Shown here: positions 11,618 through 20,281 of the stretch, piece by piece
Layout: each line of letters opens with the position of its first letter
Position numbering within the stretch: position 1 is the stretch's first letter
Source: an uncultured Verrucomicrobiota bacterium
GTDB taxonomy: Bacteria > Verrucomicrobiota > Verrucomicrobiia > Limisphaerales > JADLHS01
Direction of reading: 5' to 3'
DNA length: 45,207 nucleotides
NCBI GenBank assembly: GCA_903828255.1
Contig: CAIKLQ010000454.1
Coordinates: 1 to 45,207 of the forward strand
Position numbers and translations under genes: made by a program
The notes under the pieces: generated by a model
Seen by the model: the letters and a program-made list of their open reading frames with translations, nothing else
Databases searched by the model: none
Told to the model about the DNA's origin: nothing

Positions 11618-14600
11618 TCAAGTAACGGCCTCTTCTTTACTACTCGTAACGCTCCTGCTGGAAAGCCTCGCGGCGCGGCCAGAATCCCGGCCGAGAACAA
11701 TGTGCTGGTTCGGCTGCAAGAAAGGGTCGGGGACTCCGCAACCTGTGGATGACGGCCGCGGTGCAGGCAGGGAATCGCGTTCAAGAGTCACCTCAATACG
11801 AGTCACGGTCCCATCGCGATTGAAAACTGAGCCGCTGGTGTCGGCGTCGAGACGCAGCTCTTCGCATTGCAATGGCGGGGAGTTCTGCCTGAAAACCTTC
11901 AGCGAGTTTTTCGCGGCAAGCTGGTACACGATTGGCAACTGACAGTAGGTGAAAGCGAGCGAATTGGCTTTCAGGCGCAGTTTTCGCGGGTGACCGGCGA
12001 CATCAAAGAATTCAAAATCAGTTGGCGACGGAATGAACTCCTCCGGTCTCAGGAGCAACGGGCGGAAATGGATTCGTCCGCCAGACACAAGAACCCCCAA
12101 CTCGCCCAAACGGCACAGAATGTCCTCCTTCACCTGTCCAGTTAGTCCCGGTTGGCGGGCCCCGGCGTGACCGGGCGTGTGCGAATACGGATCCATCGGA
12201 AATGCCCCGTATTCTTCGGGCGACTTGCTGTCGCCCAACCCGGCGCGAATGTCATAGTAGCAGGTTGCGAGTTGCGGGAGGACTGCCTTCGCTGCGCCGG
12301 TGTTGGCGGCGTGGAAGAAGGTTTCCTGAACCGCCAGCAGGAGCTTGGAAACCATGTGCCAGTAGATCGAACCCAGCCCTTCGTAGCCGAAAAACGTACC
12401 GGAGCGGCCGGTGAAGGATTCGTGGTCGAACAACTGCTCGAACAGGTCCAGCACGAGTGGGGCGTCGCGCTTAACCAGTTGCGCATAACCAGAGGCGGCA
12501 AGCTGATCCAGGATGCGGCGAAGGTCGCGGGCGTTCGTCACCGCGCCGTTGAAGTGGACCTGACCGGCCACGTCGGGCTCGACGAGTTGGCGGTTGCCGT
12601 CGGTCACGAGTTTCCGCAGGAGCGCGGAGCGGTTGAGTTGCTTCGCCGGGATATTATTCCGCTCGACGAAGCGGGGAAGTTCACGGTTGGGATAGAGCAG
12701 ATAGCTGTGTTGATCGGCACGGTACATCGCGCTGCGCTTAAGGGCGGTTAGCACTTCCAGCGATTCCTCGGCTGACAACAGGCCCGAACTAAGCACTGCG
12801 ACCTGGCCTTCCAGCATCTCGTAAAGGCGGCGGATGGTAATCGCGCCCGGCTGGTCCAGGCGAATCAGGTTGTAGGCGTGATAAAGCCCGTCAGCGCGAC
12901 GATTGGCGCGAATGCTCGCGTCGGTGGCGTCGCGCGCGGCGGCGAGGAAGCTCAGCAGTAAGGTGCGTTTGATCTTGCGCCGCTGGCCGGAAAATCCTTT
13001 CGCGTAAATCTGTGCGCGATAGCGGCTGGCGGCTTGGCCAAGTTCATCGGTGAGGCGCTTCCGGTCTTGGTCGCTCAGGCGCTTGCCGAGCAACGCGCAA
13101 TGGCGCGTGAGGGTGCGGTTCACGGCGGCGAGGTGGGTGGCCACTTCCTCAGAGACGCTGAAATCGGTTTCCGTCGTCGAGCCGAGCAGTTCACAGCAGA
13201 ACGTGAGCATCCGACGCAGATAATACACCGTGACCATGGACGCGCCGTTGCCGACGAGGGCATTGTTGGCGTCGTTCCATTCGGGTCGCTGGGTGTTCAA
13301 CCAAATGCCGGCTTCGGGAATGAAGTTGGATAGCTTCGCGAGCAGCGAGACCAGCAGTTTTTCAGTCAGATTGACGAGCCGCACGTTGCCGCCCGGGTCG
13401 CAAACCAGTTTGCCATCCGAGCCGGTGGCGCAAACGCGGCGGGCGACCGTTTCTTCGGTGGCGTGATCGAAGACGACGGTGTCTTTCGGGTTTTGGAGGA
13501 GCTCGGCGTAGGGCTGGATGCGATAAGGGACGTTGGCGTAGCAAAAAATTTCCCGCGTGAGGAATTCGCGCAACGTGGCCGGTTCGTGGCGCTCCAGAAT
13601 TTCCAGGAGCTTCAGCAGGTAAATGATTTGGTGATCGCCCCAGTAGCCGATGTAAGACCACGGATCGTGCGGGTCCACGACCTCCCAATCAATGCCGGCG
13701 CGCGTGATGCGGTAGGGATTGTAGCCATCGGCGGTGGAGGCGTTGACGAACTTGGCAATCATGCTGGCGACGTAGCCGGGGAACGAAACCGCGAGCGCCT
13801 CCCAGTTCTGGAAAATGTCGCGCCAGTTGCCCTCGTATCCCAGCAAGCGCGTGCCGTTAGGATTTCGCGTGGCGATGGAAAACCGATTCCAGGGCCGGCT
13901 CGGGTCACCGTGCCGGCGGCTGAAGGTGAGGGGCAAATACTCATGGCAGAGCCGTTCTAATTGCGGATCGTTCGTCGCGGCAGCGAGATTAATGAGACAA
14001 CCTGCGGAACAAACTGCTCGCGAACGGAGTGCTCCTCCCTCTCCCCTTCGGAAGGGGAGAGGGTAGGGTGAGGGGCTGTCCGACAATGCAGCAGCGGGCG
14101 GGCGTTTCCCCCTAACCCCGACCTTCTCCCCCTCGGCGGGGGAGAGGGAGTGGCCAAGTTGGCGAAAGAACTTGGCGTGGCGCGTGGCGACGTCGCGGTT
14201 CGCGTGGCGGATGAAAACCTGAACGTCCGCCGCTTCAACTTGGTAGCCGTCGTTGAAGATGCCGCCGCGCATGACGTTGAACAGCACGTTGCCGAAATGG
14301 CGGGCGTCGCCCAGCGGGCGCGCGGATTTTTGGAGGCCGTCGGCGCTGGCGACAATCCGCTCCAGTTCCACTGTGCCTAGCGCGATGTCGGATTCGATCT
14401 CCCGCCGCAGTTGCGTTGGGCGGCGGAGCAGTTGTTGAAGCTCGGCGACCTCCGATGGCCCACGCGCAACATCAGCGACGAGCAGCCAGTTCGCGGTTTG
14501 GCCCGGTCGGAGCGTGAGTTTCGTCTGGACGAAATAAGCTCCCCGCTCGGCGCGGACATCCGTTTCCTCGCGCACCGGCTGCCCGCGGCGGAAGTGGTCG

Positions 14601-15364
14601 AGTTGGACAGAGGAGAGAAGCTTCAGACTGGGTGCGGGGCCGATGGAAAACACCGTCGTGGTCTTGAGCGCTTCGGCAGGCTCGGGGCGATCTATCGGAA
14701 TGGAACTGAGCCGGAACAAACCCAAGCCCGTTTCCGACAGCAGCTCATTGCGTTTGTAAGCGTCGAGCAGCGTACTTTTGTCGAGCTGGAACTGGCTGCC
14801 CACGCCGCAGGGCATGAGGTTTTGAATCCCATCGAGCAACGTGACACTGGCGGGGGCGGGGCCGGAATTCGCCAACCACGCTTTGCGCACGAAACCGAAA
14901 CGCTCGCTGTTGAACCAGCCGTAGCGGAAGGTCAGCCCGAGATCGTCATTGATTTCCTCGAAGACGAGTTTGTTGCCAAAAAAGTTCTTGTAGAGGTTGC
15001 GCCGGATCCGATGGACGCCAGGATAACGATTCGAAAATGGCTCCCAGAGTTGGTCGCGTCCCTGCTGGCGGACGATGAGCACGGTCTTGCTGCCGGTAAT
15101 TTCCGCCGAGTCGTGAATCTTGTCGTCGGTGTAATAGGGGAACAACGCGAGGTCGGGATTGCGGCGGCCCGCCGTGAGCGCGCCGGTGCTGGAGATGAAC
15201 ATCCAGTGGTCGCCACCGCTGACAATACTCATGAAGAACGGTCGCAGGCGATCGTAGTTGGCGATTTGGTAAAACGCTTCGCCTTCGAGAGTTACCTGTT
15301 GGCCCGCTACCGGAACGGCGGAGGCGTAGAGCGGGTTCTTGCCAAGATACAGATTGGTTTTCAT
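11618..15364 (-). CDS. GH94/GH149/GH161-like glycoside phosphorylase (large), with in-frame repeat insertion
   Basis: A 1248-residue protein without signal peptide, so probably cytoplasmic. The N-terminal half is the beta-sandwich of cellobiose-phosphorylase-like enzymes (FYQIANYDRLRPFFMSIVS, NPDLALFPYYTDDKI, WEPFSNRYPGVHRIRRNLYKN). The helical-barrel half includes GYEGNWRDIFQNWEALAVSF, DGYNPYRITRAGIDWEV, YWGDHQIIYLLKLLE, and WNDANNALVGNGASM. Enzymes of this clan cleave beta-glucosides with phosphate to release glucose-1-phosphate. The size is nearer to oligoglucan phosphorylases (about 1100-1200 residues) than to cellobiose phosphorylase (about 800). Linkage cannot be read from sequence; a beta-1,3- or beta-1,2-glucan substrate is inferred from the neighbouring glucanases. 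About 50 residues between FFRQLGH and LINLAAATND are encoded by a palindromic repeat, and the last 45 residues are poorly structured. Confidence 0.75.
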   Translation of the reverse strand: MKTNLYLGKNPLYASAVPVAGQQVTLEGEAFYQIANYDRLRPFFMSIVSGGDHWMFISSTGALTAGRRNPDLALFPYYTDDKIHDSAEITGSKTVLIVRQQGRDQLWEPFSNRYPGVHRIRRNLYKNFFGNKLVFEEINDDLGLTFRYGWFNSERFGFVRKAWLANSGPAPASVTLLDGIQNLMPCGVGSQFQLDKSTLLDAYKRNELLSETGLGLFRLSSIPIDRPEPAEALKTTTVFSIGPAPSLKLLSSVQLDHFRRGQPVREETDVRAERGAYFVQTKLTLRPGQTANWLLVADVARGPSEVAELQQLLRRPTQLRREIESDIALGTVELERIVASADGLQKSARPLGDARHFGNVLFNVMRGGIFNDGYQVEAADVQVFIRHANRDVATRHAKFFRQLGHSLSPAEGEKVGVRGKRPPAAALSDSPSPYPLPFRRGEGGALRSRAVCSAGCLINLAAATNDPQLERLCHEYLPLTFSRRHGDPSRPWNRFSIATRNPNGTRLLGYEGNWRDIFQNWEALAVSFPGYVASMIAKFVNASTADGYNPYRITRAGIDWEVVDPHDPWSYIGYWGDHQIIYLLKLLEILERHEPATLREFLTREIFCYANVPYRIQPYAELLQNPKDTVVFDHATEETVARRVCATGSDGKLVCDPGGNVRLVNLTEKLLVSLLAKLSNFIPEAGIWLNTQRPEWNDANNALVGNGASMVTVYYLRRMLTFCCELLGSTTETDFSVSEEVATHLAAVNRTLTRHCALLGKRLSDQDRKRLTDELGQAASRYRAQIYAKGFSGQRRKIKRTLLLSFLAAARDATDASIRANRRADGLYHAYNLIRLDQPGAITIRRLYEMLEGQVAVLSSGLLSAEESLEVLTALKRSAMYRADQHSYLLYPNRELPRFVERNNIPAKQLNRSALLRKLVTDGNRQLVEPDVAGQVHFNGAVTNARDLRRILDQLAASGYAQLVKRDAPLVLDLFEQLFDHESFTGRSGTFFGYEGLGSIYWHMVSKLLLAVQETFFHAANTGAAKAVLPQLATCYYDIRAGLGDSKSPEEYGAFPMDPYSHTPGHAGARQPGLTGQVKEDILCRLGELGVLVSGGRIHFRPLLLRPEEFIPSPTDFEFFDVAGHPRKLRLKANSLAFTYCQLPIVYQLAAKNSLKVFRQNSPPLQCEELRLDADTSGSVFNRDGTVTRIEVTLERDSLPAPRPSSTGCGVPDPFLQPNQHIVLGRDSGRAARLSSRSVTSSKEEAVT
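14034..14152. repeat. Paired-hairpin repeat, copy 1 (inside the phosphorylase gene)
   Basis: The left unit is a 13-bp perfect inverted repeat with a one-base centre (ccctctccccttc and its complement, 14037-14063). The right unit is ttctccccctcggcggggga, about 14124-14151. They are separated by about 60 bp ending in a cccctaaccccgacc block. The same two-hairpin architecture with matching sequence occurs at 17071-17187. On the minus strand it is translated as part of the phosphorylase (LSPAEGEK...PSPYPLPFRRGEGG). Confidence 0.85.
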
Positions 15365-15422
15365 AGCGGAGGAATGAAGTTAGCCCGGATGTTTCACACT
15401 CCGCACGAAATCGCGACCGAGT

Positions 15423-15489
15423 GGAGCGCCGGTCTGGGGCCGGCTTTGGGCGTTGCGAGCGCGCAAAGCCGGTCACAGACCGGCGCTCC
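15423..15489. repeat. Nested palindromic repeat upstream of the phosphorylase
   Basis: A 14-bp perfect outer inverted pair (ggagcgccggtctg at 15423-15436 and its complement at 15476-15489) encloses a second inner pair, ccggctttg and caaagccgg. The element lies 60-125 bp before the phosphorylase start on the minus strand, in the 310-bp gap with no gene. It has the form of a REP-like element and could fold as a cruciform or an RNA hairpin. I see no T-run, so it is not an ordinary terminator. Confidence 0.75.
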
Positions 15490-15568
15490 GCCCGATGAGT
15501 GTGAAATAGAGCGCATTGGTCAAATCGTTTGGGCCGGTTCTTCTTTCATCGGGTGCCGTGCTTGAATT

Positions 15569-15644
15569 CGCCAACGGATGAAAAGTGCCAGCGGGCAGGA
15601 AAGGGGTTTCCGAAAAATCCGTTGGCACTTTTCATCCGTTGGCG
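15569..15644. repeat. 22-bp perfect inverted repeat between two glucan genes
   Basis: Arms at 15569-15590 and 15623-15644 are perfect complements over 22 bp (left arm begins cgccaacggatgaaaag), with a 32-base loop that contains gaaaggggtttcc, a small secondary hairpin. It lies just downstream of the GH-A lipoprotein stop codon on the minus strand and before the phosphorylase in genome order. It could be a transcript-end stabiliser, a small non-autonomous element or a cruciform. No flanking target duplication is evident by eye. Confidence 0.8.
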
Positions 15645-15674
15645 GGGCGCAACTGGGAACTCGCGGCGCGGCGT

Positions 15675-17261
15675 TCAGTTCTTGATATTCGGCGCCGCCG
15701 CCTGAGCGGCAGCTTCGACGTAGAACGGGATGTTCACATGCGCCGCGCCGCCTTTGCCGTCGAAAACGTAGGCGAACAAACGATACGCGCCGGGTTTCGC
15801 CGGAGCGGTCAGGGTGATTTCAGGTTTGTTCGGACTGGGGATCAGGCCCGCCAAACTTTGCGGCTTTGATTCCAGATCGCCGCCGTCTTTCAAGTCGCGG
15901 CTCTCTTCCAGAATTTCCCACGCGTAGGTCAGCGGGTCGCCGTCCTCATCGCGGGCGGTGATTTTGGCGGTGGCGGCTTGGCCGGGTTTCAGGCGGATGT
16001 TCTCGGGCGCGGTCTTGCCAGCCAGCCAGGCTCCGTCGAGGCGCGGGCTGCGGTTCGTCGGCCATTTGCCGTTCCACAAGTAGTGCATCACGTCCACCGT
16101 GGCGGTTTCTTCGCCAGATTCCAGGAACATGCCGTACCAGGTCGGCGTGCGTTCCTGTTTTTGACCCCACAGAAAAACGAACGAGCCGAGGCATTGCGTT
16201 TGATCGGGGCGAATGACCGCTTCGAAGCGCTTCTGGTAGAATTCCGCTTTCGTGGTGCTGTCGTTTTCAATGGGCGCGCCCCACTCGGTTTTGCCCACCT
16301 CCCAATGCCCGGTCGCGCCCCATTCGGTGACGAGGTAGGGGCGATCCCAGCCGGATTCCTTGAGGTAACGCGGCAGATTCATGATGTCCGCATACGACTG
16401 GATGCCGATCAGGTCGAGATCGGGCGCGCGGGTCTTGATGTCGTTCACCAGGTCTTTCCCGATGCCGGCCAACGCGGTCATCGTCAGATGGTTGGGGTCC
16501 ACCTGATGGATCATTTTGGAGATTTCGTTGACGGCATCCCAGACTTTCGGGTTGGTGGCGCGCAGGTTCAGCTCGTTGCCGATGATCCAAGAGATCAACG
16601 CCGGATGGTCTTTGTATTTCAACACCTCGGCTTTGACTTCCGCAAACTGGCGCGCGACGTCGGCGGGGTTGTTGTAATCAAACCCGTGCCGCTCGCGGGC
16701 GATCTCCAAACCCATCGCGACGTAAAGCCCGTTGGTCAACGCGCGATCCAAGACTTGTTGGCCGGTGGCCTGGCCGTTCTCGGTGCGCCAGGTGCGAAAG
16801 GTGTTGCCGCCATGCGCGGCCAATTTTTCGGGACTGCCGAATTCGAGGCCGGCGCCTTTGACGTAGAAGGGCTGGCTGTTGACGTAGAGTTGGAATTTTT
16901 CCGCTGTGTGTTTGATCGCGACTTTGGTTGGGCCGGCCGGTTTTCCGCGATTGACTGAGGGCGGGGTGTCGCTGCTGCAAGAGGTCAGGAGCGCAACAGC
17001 GGACAAAGCCATGAGCAGGGGGGCAATACTCATCAAACGACAGGAGGCATTACCAGCGCGCGAAGTGGTTCTCCCTCTCCCCTTCGGAAGGGGAGAGGGC
17101 AGGGTCAGGGGTTGCGTGGAAGCAATCGGACGGGTCCCGGTTTCCCCCTCACCCCGACCCTCTCCCCCTCGGCGGGGGCGAGGGAGAATTGCGCGCACGA
17201 TTCTTGGCTCTGTCGTCCATCTCACGGACTCCGCAGTGTCGAGTTTTAGGTTTTGTTTCAT
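15675..17261 (-). CDS. Clan GH-A glycosidase lipoprotein (GH2-TIM-barrel-like) with Ig-like C-terminus
   Basis: The core has a GH-A TIM barrel: VKGAGLEFGSPEKLAAHGGNTFRTW, then YKDHPALISWIIGNELN (acid/base Glu at codon 16572-16574), PNHLTMTALAGIG, DLIGIQSYADI and PYLVTEWGATG (nucleophile Glu, 16323-16325). A C-terminal Ig/PKD-like domain starts near TAKITARDEDGDPLTYAWEI. Family could be GH2-like or GH158-like; beta-glucan oligosaccharides are inferred from context. There are two candidate starts. The ATG at 17261 has aggaa upstream and lies 10 bp after the MFS stop, supporting coupling. The ATG at 17033 gives a clean lipoprotein signal (MSIAPLLMALSAVALLTSC). The segment between them is made of the paired-hairpin repeat, so the original N-terminus was probably split. 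I list the longer form; exported protein most likely begins at 17033. Confidence 0.8.
   Translation of the reverse strand: MKQNLKLDTAESVRWTTEPRIVRAILPRPRRGGEGRGEGETGTRPIASTQPLTLPSPLPKGRGRTTSRAGNASCRLMSIAPLLMALSAVALLTSCSSDTPPSVNRGKPAGPTKVAIKHTAEKFQLYVNSQPFYVKGAGLEFGSPEKLAAHGGNTFRTWRTENGQATGQQVLDRALTNGLYVAMGLEIARERHGFDYNNPADVARQFAEVKAEVLKYKDHPALISWIIGNELNLRATNPKVWDAVNEISKMIHQVDPNHLTMTALAGIGKDLVNDIKTRAPDLDLIGIQSYADIMNLPRYLKESGWDRPYLVTEWGATGHWEVGKTEWGAPIENDSTTKAEFYQKRFEAVIRPDQTQCLGSFVFLWGQKQERTPTWYGMFLESGEETATVDVMHYLWNGKWPTNRSPRLDGAWLAGKTAPENIRLKPGQAATAKITARDEDGDPLTYAWEILEESRDLKDGGDLESKPQSLAGLIPSPNKPEITLTAPAKPGAYRLFAYVFDGKGGAAHVNIPFYVEAAAQAAAPNIKN
17071..17187. repeat. Paired-hairpin repeat, copy 2 (N-terminal region of the GH-A lipoprotein gene)
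   Basis: This matches copy 1 at 14034-14152 in both hairpins and in the spacer ends: ctccctctccccttcggaag on the left and ccccctcggcggggg on the right, with a cccctcaccccgacc block before the right hairpin. In the long reading of the GH-A gene it encodes RPRRGGEGRGEGE and PLTLPSPLPKGRGR, placed before the lipoprotein signal. Confidence 0.85.
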
Positions 17262-17271
17262 GGGAAAGTTC

Positions 17272-18813
17272 CTATTTGCGGACGAGGATGCCTTCGAGTT
17301 CTTCTAGCGTTTTGCCCTTGGTTTCGGGAATCCAGATCAGGACAAAGGCCAGCGCGGCCACTGCCATGAGGCCGTAGCCGAGAAACGTGCCGGCGGTGCC
17401 AAAGGTGGTCAACTCCCACGGAAAGATCATGGTGACCGTGGCGCTGATGACCGAGTTCCAGAATCCCACGAGCGAAATCGCCGCGCCGCGGTACTGGTTG
17501 GGGAAGATTTCCGAGAGCAGCACCCACATTACCGGGCCGAGCGAAATCGCAAACGAGGCGACAAAGCCGATGATGGCATACAGCACGAGCGAAGCGCGGA
17601 TGTTCAGCCCGGCGGTGACCAGCGAATCCTGGTGAGGTTTGATGCGCTCGGCCCCAAACCGCTTTTCCAAATCGGCGACGTATTCCTTGTCGGTGGTGAA
17701 AACTTTTTTCTCGGAAGCTTTCAGTTCGCCGATCAAATCCGCGGGCACTTTGCCCGTTTCCAGGATGGCGTAGGACTTTTCCGTGATCTGGTAAGTGGAA
17801 TCGTGAAAAGCCCAGGCACACGTCAACAGCGAAACCGCCATGCCGGCCGCTCCGATGACCAGTAGCGGTTTGCGGCCCAGACGGTCCACCCACCGGATCG
17901 CCACGAACGTCATGCCGAGATTCACGAGGCCGACGAGCACGGCTTGCTTGAACGCCGCGTTCACGCCCCCGCCGGCATGCACAAAGATCGTGGGGAGATA
18001 ATAGAAAATGGCGTTGATGCCGGTGATTTGTTGGAAGAAGGCGATGGCCAGCGCGATGAACATGATGAAGCGCATCCGCCGTCCCAGCAGACCGCCCAGG
18101 CCGACCCCGGTGGTTTTTTGAGCGAAGCTTTGTTGGATGTTGCGCAATTCTTCCTCAGCCTGCTCCGGTCCGCAGGCTTTGGTCAGGATTTCCCGAGCTG
18201 GTCCGGTCTGTCCTTTACCGAAGAGCCAGCGGGGACTTTCCGGCACGGCAAAAAGCAGAAAGAAATACAGCGCGGCGGGGATGGCTTCGACGCCCAGCAT
18301 CCAGCGCCAGTTGTTGTCGCCGATTTCGAGCAGGAAGTAGTTGGAGAAAAATGACGCCGAAATGCCGATGACGATCATGAGTTGGTTGAACGAGACCAGG
18401 CTGCCGCGCTGTTTGGAGGGCGAAATTTCCGCGATGTAAACCGGCGCGATGAGAATGGACCCGCCCACCGCCACGCCCGCAATGATCCGGGAAATCACGA
18501 ACACCGTGAAGTTGGTGGCGGTCGCCGAGAGTAGCGCCGAACCGGCGAACAAGAGCGCGGTGATAAAGAGCACTTTCTTCCGTCCGAAACGGTCGCTCAG
18601 CAGCCCGGCTACCGCATTCCCGCCCAACGCGCCCCACCCGAGGCAACTCACGGCCCAGCCGAGTTTCAAGTCGCCACTGACGCCGCTTAGATCAAAGTAC
18701 TTTTTGATGAACGGCACGGTTCCCGAAATAACCGTGGCGTCAAATCCCAGGAGAAAGCCTCCGATCGCGACGATCAGGGCCACGGAGATCATGTATTTTT
18801 TGCTGTGGGGCAT
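17272..18813 (-). CDS. MFS sugar porter family transporter
   Basis: A 513-residue integral membrane protein with about 12 hydrophobic helices and sugar-porter signatures: GFLLGFDATVISG in TM1, DRFGRKKVL between TM2 and TM3, RIIAGVAVGG, PESPRWLFGKG after TM6, QQITGINAIFYYLP in TM7, DRLGRKPLL and the C-terminal PETKGKTLEELE. Members take up hexoses, pentoses or glycosides by proton symport or facilitated diffusion. The loop between TM9 and TM10 is about 65 residues and charged (TEKSYAILETGKVPADLIGEL..), longer than in XylE-type proteins. The GH-A glycosidase follows within 10 bp, so they likely form one operon. A strong-looking promoter with an operator-like palindrome lies about 110 bp upstream. 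Confidence 0.92.
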   Translation of the reverse strand: MPHSKKYMISVALIVAIGGFLLGFDATVISGTVPFIKKYFDLSGVSGDLKLGWAVSCLGWGALGGNAVAGLLSDRFGRKKVLFITALLFAGSALLSATATNFTVFVISRIIAGVAVGGSILIAPVYIAEISPSKQRGSLVSFNQLMIVIGISASFFSNYFLLEIGDNNWRWMLGVEAIPAALYFFLLFAVPESPRWLFGKGQTGPAREILTKACGPEQAEEELRNIQQSFAQKTTGVGLGGLLGRRMRFIMFIALAIAFFQQITGINAIFYYLPTIFVHAGGGVNAAFKQAVLVGLVNLGMTFVAIRWVDRLGRKPLLVIGAAGMAVSLLTCAWAFHDSTYQITEKSYAILETGKVPADLIGELKASEKKVFTTDKEYVADLEKRFGAERIKPHQDSLVTAGLNIRASLVLYAIIGFVASFAISLGPVMWVLLSEIFPNQYRGAAISLVGFWNSVISATVTMIFPWELTTFGTAGTFLGYGLMAVAALAFVLIWIPETKGKTLEELEGILVRK

Positions 18814-18922
18814 AGTTTGATTTTGGTTATTGCGCGGGGATATTGAAAGCCGCCAGGAAACGCAACCCGGGGGACTGTCGGTGGGTGGAAATATGGCAGA
18901 TACGTTTATACAACACGCGCGG

Positions 18923-18952
18923 TGTAATAAAAAACATTACAGCCGATGTCAA
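18923..18952 (-). promoter_or_regulatory. Predicted promoter with 19-bp operator-like palindrome upstream of the MFS gene
   Basis: On the minus strand a perfect TTGACA (18947-18952) is followed after 17 bp by TATTAC (18924-18929). A 19-bp palindrome, read on the plus strand as tgtaataaaaaacattaca (18923-18941), covers the -10 box and part of the spacer. A site differing at three positions lies in the predicted promoter of the CBM protein at 30457-30475. Overlap with the -10 suggests repression, but the binding protein is unknown. Confidence 0.6.
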
Positions 18953-19019
18953 ATCTTATTGGGGAATAAATTGCCCGCCGAAACTGGAAACTATCGCGAC
19001 CGGAACCGGCGCTCGAACT

Positions 19020-19088
19020 CCGTAGCCGCGGACTTGAGTCCGCGCAAATCAGATGAAAGTCAGCGCAGACTCACGTCCGCGGCTACGG
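19020..19088. repeat. Palindromic repeat with 14-bp arms
   Basis: Perfect arms ccgtagccgcggac (19020-19033) and the complement (19075-19088), extended inward by ttgagtc/gactcac with one mismatch. It lies in the 298-bp gap between the prepilin-like gene and the MFS gene, close to the end of the former. It resembles REP elements found in many high-GC environmental genomes and may also shape the 3' end of the prepilin transcript. Confidence 0.7.
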
Positions 19089-19111
19089 TTCTAGCAGAAG
19101 CGCAGGGTTTG

Positions 19112-20017
19112 TTAGAACCTGCGAATCGTCATGTGAGACGTCATCCAGTCGGCATCCTTTTTCCCATTGGGTGGGTCGGAACTGAATGGGTAACCCGGAA
19201 ATCCGCCCGTCAATACTACTGGCAGAATGGTGACTTTGCTTTTCCATTTGTGGATTTCGGAATGGCCATCCGCGAACGAGAAGCCCGCGGCGCCACAGTG
19301 ATACGAAGCCGGTAAATCACCCCACTGGGTAAAAGTCGCTGGATCGCCATTGTTCAGGAAATAGCCGTCGTTGAGGCTGTCGGAATGCTCATCCAACATC
19401 ACAAAATAGTTCACCGGATTGGGGGTCGTGGTCAGTTTCAAGAACTGCCGGTAGGCCGGGAAGAAATTGTTTCCCTCGCTGGTCCAAGTGGGGTTATAGG
19501 GGCCAAAGTAAGCATTCATGGCACACGAACGAACGCGCGCCGTCCAACCGAGCGCCCGTTGGGGAGCACTCAGGTAGTTGTCGGCGGGACACTTGAAGAT
19601 CCCGACATTACCAGCGTAATACGAGTTCAGCGGGCCGGCTTTAAGAATGTTCACATTGGTGATGTCTTGAGCGGTGGTCCAATACATGTTGTTGTTCACC
19701 CAGTTGCGATACGTTTTGGCGGCGATCTCGGAGGAAGTCTCGAGTTGGCCGAAGTTGTTGACCACGCGATCTGCATTGTCGTTGGCGTACTGAAGCCAGC
19801 CGAGCAAGAGTTGCTTCGAGTTGCTCATGCACAAGATTCCCTGCGCCCGGCATTTGGCCCGGGCCAGAGCTGGCAACAACATAGCCGCCAGGATCGCGAT
19901 GATGGCGATCACCACCAAGAGTTCAATCAGCGTGAACGCCCGCCGGACGGGCGGCTGGGACTGACCGCGCGAAGAATTTGGGACGCGGTGAGAACGAAAA
20001 GGTCTTTTCATAGGCAT
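19112..20017 (-). CDS. Prepilin-leader protein (type II pseudopilin-like, PVC type)
   Basis: The signature [31 protein letters not shown] is a prepilin cleavage/methylation segment with the processing site between Ala and Phe. The globular part has [22 protein letters not shown] and a C-terminal [21 protein letters not shown] (the DGH motif). Such proteins are highly multiplied in Verrucomicrobia and Planctomycetes; they use a pseudopilin leader but their roles are largely unknown. I chose the ATG at 20017 (or 20011), not the ORF-track start at 20197, because a leader of about 85 residues would be unusual. A homologue lies at 33450-34358. Confidence 0.88.
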   Translation of the reverse strand: MPMKRPFRSHRVPNSSRGQSQPPVRRAFTLIELLVVIAIIAILAAMLLPALARAKCRAQGILCMSNSKQLLLGWLQYANDNADRVVNNFGQLETSSEIAAKTYRNWVNNNMYWTTAQDITNVNILKAGPLNSYYAGNVGIFKCPADNYLSAPQRALGWTARVRSCAMNAYFGPYNPTWTSEGNNFFPAYRQFLKLTTTPNPVNYFVMLDEHSDSLNDGYFLNNGDPATFTQWGDLPASYHCGAAGFSFADGHSEIHKWKSKVTILPVVLTGGFPGYPFSSDPPNGKKDADWMTSHMTIRRF

Positions 20018-20281
20018 ATTAGGTTGAGCCGTTGTAAGAGAGTTACACGCAGGGCGCACAAAGGGAAAGAGGTTTTTACTGCGCATTTGACATTTTGTAG
20101 TCTTTTCAGTTATCCATTCGCGCCAGTCGCGCCAGTTATCCGAAAATAGCGATGTCCCATGCACTTGGTCCTGAGCAGAAATTCCTGTTGGCGGCATTGG
20201 TATCGGTTCGTCAATTTGACCCGTGCCGCGCTGTGCCCAGTCGCTTTGACAGTACTTGGCGAACAGCGGGTCATTATTTCC

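Noticed and set aside
14411-15565. 384-aa plus-strand ORF opposite the phosphorylase
   Set aside because: Antisense shadow; its end reads through the palindromic repeats, and it has no recognisable domain.
15978-16958. 326-aa plus-strand ORF opposite the GH-A glycosidase
   Set aside because: Antisense to a gene with both catalytic Glu motifs visible; no independent support.
20018-20197. Upstream extension of the prepilin-like protein (track start 20197)
   Set aside because: A prepilin leader of about 85 residues would be abnormal; internal ATGs at 20017 and 20011 give a short basic leader.
20159-20281. Upstream extension of the FGE-like protein (track start 20159)
   Set aside because: The extra residues lack a signal peptide, and the ATG at 20282 places the hydrophobic leader close to the N-terminus.
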